Shown in pieces: positions 62,901-64,000 of a stretch of 64,000 nt of DNA (within the stretch, counting starts at the first letter, position 1; each line of letters opens with the position of its first letter). The position numbers were made by a program, and so were the translations under genes. The notes beneath the pieces were generated by a model. That model saw only the letters and a list, made by a program, of their open reading frames with translations, did not search any database and was not told the DNA's origin. The DNA comes from Mycobacterium sp. IS-1590 (GTDB taxonomy: Bacteria; Actinomycetota; Actinomycetes; Mycobacteriales; Mycobacteriaceae): positions 124,001 through 188,000 of the forward strand of contig NZ_LQIW01000023.1 in assembly GCF_001500025.1 (NCBI RefSeq), read 5' to 3'.

Positions 62901-63093
62901 GGAACAGCAGCGCGAGGACCACCGCGGCGCCGAGCCATACCCCGATGACCAGGGCTTTGTGCCGGAGGGTGAATCGGGCGAGCGTCGCCAACCGTTCGCT
63001 GTACTCGCGGGTGTCGGCGGGGTCGGGTGATCCGTTGGCCCGCCGGTCACGGCGCGTGGCCTGGCTTGGGGAATCTGCAGTGCCGTCGGTCAC
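59971..63093 (-). CDS. MmpL/RND-family transporter
   Basis: 1040 residues with two sets of membrane helices. MMPL signature segments are present twice: FMTAILLGAGTDYTVFLISR (conserved Asp-Tyr pair) and IILVAVGADYNMLLVSRLREE. Large extracytoplasmic loops lie at about 65-220 and 430-830, the second with a long coiled-coil (GGADQLADGLAQL, NQIADLGDRY, GIGQLASGAQALATGVRTL). Such proteins move lipids, siderophores or drugs across the inner membrane by proton motive force. The GTG at 63093 has TGGAGG five bases upstream. No MmpS partner is adjacent. A TetR gene lies upstream on the same strand. Confidence 0.93.
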   Translation of the reverse strand: MTDGTADSPSQATRRDRRANGSPDPADTREYSERLATLARFTLRHKALVIGVWLGAAVVLALLFPQLETVVRQQSVDLIPRDAPSLQTVDRMSAAFGEEGSKTMVFVAMEDPNGLTPTARQRYGELVSRLQAEGDHVLLVQDLLADPITEAQAVSADRKAWYLPVGVTGTLGDPTAAESVNAVRDIAAEVFTGSTTTVQVTGPPATFSDMIASAEHDLLLISIATAGVIALILLIVYRSVFTALLPLLVIGLSLAVGRGVLSALGELGMPVSQFTVAFMTAILLGAGTDYTVFLISRYHEQRRAQVPADQAIIHATASIGRVILASAATVALAFLAMVFARLSVFAALGPACAIAVLFGFLATVTLLPPVLSLAAKRGIGEPKPDRTRRYWNSVAVAVVRRPVPLLIVSLVILLALSAAAATIKISYDDRKGQPDTTASNQGYHLLDRHFRKDVVISEFLVVENPTDMRTGKGLADLDEMASRVSQIPGVTKVSGVTRPTGERLDQAELAWQNGQIGDKMAGAVAEGNSRKDDLAKLTGGADQLADGLAQLDSTVRTALTPLAGILTQAQSAGTQVNQFRPLLQQLSATAPAVDQAIQSGPGLRPLANQAQNAITQLDPLVGALNTSPWCATTPQCAQIRDQVQILVTLRDSGFFNQIADLGDRYDPATNATVGGTLANVQNAVASLDKAFGALGDPADLATNLRRLQDGIGQLASGAQALATGVRTLADSNIEMLSGMSQIATQLQNSSRAAADSDSSSGFYLPANAFENRQFTDVAEQFLSPDGKTARFMIESSHDPYSVEAMDLASRITDTANTARPNTSLADATVSVAGFPAVNSDIQRLLWADFAQLAMATIIIVGVILVLLLRALLAPLYLLGTVVLNYLASLGIGVVVFQWGLGHEIAWPVPLLAFIILVAVGADYNMLLVSRLREESGTNIRVGVLRTVANTGAVITSAGLIFAASMFGLMVGSVAIMIQAGLIIGFGLLLDTFLVRTLTVPAIATLLREASWWPTKATNPRRGQTNAGGMKDAPHVLVQER

Positions 63094-63116
63094 TGGACCT
63101 CCACTGATAGCGAATG

Positions 63117-63145
63117 GTAGCGATCGATACTGTCGGTATCGCTAC
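63117..63145. promoter_or_regulatory. Probable TetR-type operator upstream of mmpL
   Basis: GTAGCGAT (63117-63124) and ATCGCTAC (63138-63145) are perfect inverted arms around an inner palindrome CGATAC-TGTCG-GTATCG (63125-63141). It lies 24-52 bases upstream of the mmpL start, where it would cover the promoter. The neighbouring TetR protein is the obvious ligand. Confidence 0.6.
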
Positions 63146-63421
63146 GCTACCGCATGTAGTGCAAGTGGTGACGGCGTCGTAGGACGCCAGGCCGCGCAAT
63201 GCGCGACTGGGGAAGGACAGGCGGCCGCTATCGAGTCCAGCGCCGGCCGCCGGTCACAGCCGGCAGGGAATGGTCGAACACTCAGTTGGCTTCTGAAGCC
63301 AGGCCGACGTTGTTCAGTCGACGGCATTGGCCTTGGATGTTGTTCAGGTCTTGCTGTTGCTGGTCTCGGACGTTGACATCGAGCGCACGGACGGCCACAT
63401 CGCGTAGCGGGGCCGCTAGCT
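63146..63421. other. Stretch between tetR and mmpL
   Basis: No intact gene supported. On the minus strand a 38-residue frame starting at a GTG reads VAVRALDVNVRDQQQQDL and NNIQGQCRRLNNVG, ending SEAN; it looks protein-like but is too short to assign, and could be the tail of a decayed gene. Confidence 0.35.
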
Positions 63422-64000
63422 CTAGGTTTGCGCTTCGGTTGTGGCCGACTGGCCCGTGTTCTGCAGCAGCACGTAATTGCCTAGGCTGCCCAGGAAACCT
63501 GCGCAGTGCTGAACGAGTTCATCGGTGGTGAACTCCAGTTCTCCGTCGAGTCGGCGGCGCAAGACTTCGAATAGCCCTCCCACGCCCAAGGTCGAAGCCA
63601 AATGGGCAACCCCCACGGCGGAGTCGGGGATGTCGAGGTGGAGTCTGGCCTCGCGCAATACGAGGTCGGTGAAACCGGCCATCAGTTCGCTGCGTAGCTC
63701 TCGGAGCAGCGGCTCGGTTGCAGATTCCACGAACAGGATCCGACCCAGCCGAGGGTCGTCGTCGATCATGCTGACCAGCCTGTGGATCGGCGCGTACGCC
63801 AGCACCTCCGGTGGCTCGCCGGCATCGGGGATCGCGTCGACTATCACCTCCTGGAAGGTGGCATAGAGCTGCTGGTAGACAGCCCGCAGGAGGGCGTCTC
63901 GGCCGGAGAAGTGCTGGTAGAAGTAGCGTGACGTGACACCTGATTCAGCGCAGACGGCAGTCACAGTGGCGGCGGCAACACCGCGCGTGCCGATCAACTC
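63422..64000 (-). CDS. TetR-family repressor (N-terminus beyond the window)
   Basis: 193 residues visible; the frame is open to the right edge, so the true start is outside. The helix-turn-helix GVAAATVTAVCAESGVTSRYFYQHF and RDALLRAVYQQ is near the edge. The C-terminal domain (about 60-190) is the ligand-binding part. Its location upstream of mmpL on the same strand, with an inverted-repeat operator between, suggests that it represses the pump and responds to an exported compound. Confidence 0.88.
   Translation of the reverse strand, partial: ELIGTRGVAAATVTAVCAESGVTSRYFYQHFSGRDALLRAVYQQLYATFQEVIVDAIPDAGEPPEVLAYAPIHRLVSMIDDDPRLGRILFVESATEPLLRELRSELMAGFTDLVLREARLHLDIPDSAVGVAHLASTLGVGGLFEVLRRRLDGELEFTTDELVQHCAGFLGSLGNYVLLQNTGQSATTEAQT

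Overview
The window reads as a GC-rich chromosome segment of a rapidly growing, non-tuberculous mycobacterium (Mycolicibacterium type). From about 1 to 43,990 the gene order follows, in mirrored orientation, the M. tuberculosis stretch from Rv3712 down to Rv3688c: murT, dnaQ-like exonuclease, leuA, ask-asd, a DUF4185 protein, the ergothioneine operon, a GCS2-like ligase, a methyltransferase, glpK, the RDD/SpoIIM/DUF58/MoxR block and a GatB/YqeY protein. These identities come from my recognition of the translated sequences; no search was run.

Layout. 1-3.6 kb: murT (partial), dnaQ-like gene, small membrane protein, and leuA preceded by a 16-residue leader peptide with three consecutive Leu codons and a strong hairpin. 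3.6-11 kb: a leftward operon absent from that M. tuberculosis gene order: Amt transporter, GS-like enzyme, three split glutamate-synthase-like subunits, a FAD amine oxidoreductase and an XRE-cupin regulator. It matches the gmaS-mgsABC logic of the N-methylglutamate route and probably lets the cell take nitrogen from a small amine. 11-19 kb: a choloylglycine-hydrolase-family amidase, ask-asd, secreted proteins, an MpaB-type oxygenase and Ohr. 19.2-24.7 kb: complete egtABCDE. 24.7-34 kb: lipoprotein, GCS2-like ligase, MBL-fold protein, acyltransferase, methyltransferase, a frameshifted glpK, aldo/keto reductase, RDD and SpoIIM proteins. 34-39.4 kb: a tightly overlapping five-gene MoxR/DUF58 operon. 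39.4-44 kb: YqeY, F420-type LLM oxidoreductase, a conserved orphan, and a protein methyltransferase-CDGSH pair facing a heme-oxygenase-like diiron protein.

At 43,992-44,033 lies only the 3' part of a tRNA-Pro(GGG) gene, the usual scar of site-specific integration. Everything to its right has an accessory character: visibly lower GC, decayed genes and many defence-type proteins. In order: a C39-like putative cysteine protease with a small partner; a GHKL-ATPase protein with a C-terminal PD-(D/E)xK-like motif beside the decayed C-terminus of a MmeI-type methylase; a Phd-like antitoxin with an unrecognised partner; a sigma-like factor with a small internally duplicated protein; a HEPN/Abi-like protein; a three-gene restriction-modification operon with two unequal methylase polypeptides and a GIY-YIG/helicase; a GmrSD enzyme fused to an alkyltransferase-like domain; and an MmpL pump with a TetR regulator cut by the right edge. 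The geometry predicts that the intact tRNA-Pro and the integrase lie beyond position 64,000.

Most interesting candidates: the GHKL-nuclease protein, the GmrSD-ATL fusion, the three-gene R-M operon with a methylase lacking motif IV, and the amine-nitrogen operon.
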